A stretch of DNA of 64,000 nt from Lachnospiraceae bacterium. GTDB lineage: Bacteria > Bacillota_A > Clostridia > Lachnospirales > Lachnospiraceae. The notes under the pieces are model-generated. The model was not told the origin of the DNA and made no database searches. It saw nothing but the letters and a program-made list of their open reading frames with translations. The translations under genes were made by a program, and so were the position numbers. The DNA lies in assembly GCA_017522685.1 (NCBI GenBank), contig JAFWYN010000005.1, positions 62,001 to 126,000 of the forward strand. Reading direction: 5' to 3'. Below are positions 64,000-64,000 of the stretch, piece after piece; within the stretch, counting starts at the first letter, position 1; each line of letters begins with the position of its first letter.

Positions 64000-64000
64000 C

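Noticed and set aside
26128..64000. Integron gene-cassette array
   Set aside because: No integrase gene is visible and the gaps do not hold attC sites with R/L box pairs; most genes have tight operon-like spacing instead.

Overview
The window looks like chromosomal DNA of an anaerobic, low-to-mid GC Clostridia species, most likely Lachnospiraceae. The evidence is pyruvate:ferredoxin oxidoreductase beside rubredoxin, a Spo0A-type DNA-binding domain, LytTR/DUF3021/ABC and YtrA-type GntR operons, strong AGGAGG ribosome sites and sigma-A-like promoters with 17-bp spacers. There are no tRNA or rRNA genes, no phage or IS transposase, and no CRISPR. Almost everything after the first 1.2 kb is on the minus strand.

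Layout. 1-1.2 kb: the 3' end of a PFOR gene and a rubredoxin. 1.2-5.0 kb: a GntR regulator with two paralogous membrane proteins, then a small ParE/RelE-type toxin-antitoxin pair. 5.1-13.4 kb: an MFS exporter, a lipoprotein with a zinc-protease motif, HAD hydrolase, polysaccharide deacetylase, aldo/keto reductase, two Nudix enzymes, and an LMW-phosphatase/methyltransferase fusion divergent from a Crp/Fnr regulator. 13.4-19.4 kb: a five-unit hairpin array, lysA, an 879-residue lipoprotein, and rtcB behind what looks like a complete transcription attenuator with its own leader peptide. 19.4-26 kb: an HTH membrane regulator, an acyltransferase, a LytTR-DUF3021-ABC operon, and a receiver-less Spo0A DNA-binding domain divergent from an HTH/S24 regulator.

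26-64 kb is a large accessory block of single-domain modifying enzymes in one orientation with short gaps: 22 GNAT acetyltransferases or GNAT fusions, five stand-alone methyltransferases, Nudix, HAD, GrpB/UPF0157, APH-like and AadA-like enzymes, small-molecule kinases, a beta-lactamase-like hydrolase and others. Truncated copies show growth by duplication and decay; the clearest case is a duplicated GNAT-GrpB-HAD module at 61-63.2 kb. Two type I toxin-antitoxin loci are embedded here (38.7 and 62.3 kb). They share the same bidirectional terminator stem and each has a near-consensus LexA-type box close to its toxin promoter.

The most striking unexplained signal is a set of intergenic arrays made from a short word repeated in alternating orientation at fixed spacing. 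Three dispersed 249-bp elements (27258, 50758, 52967) each hold eight copies of TGGACAT/ATGTCCA at the same offsets, forming four hairpins. A fourth (58775) keeps nearly the same layout but all its words have changed together to TGGGCA/TGCCCA. Two more arrays (13446, 35762) use TTCTRCC/GGYAGAA as 40-bp hairpins with an exact 64-bp period. I know of no described element with this form, but no database search was possible.
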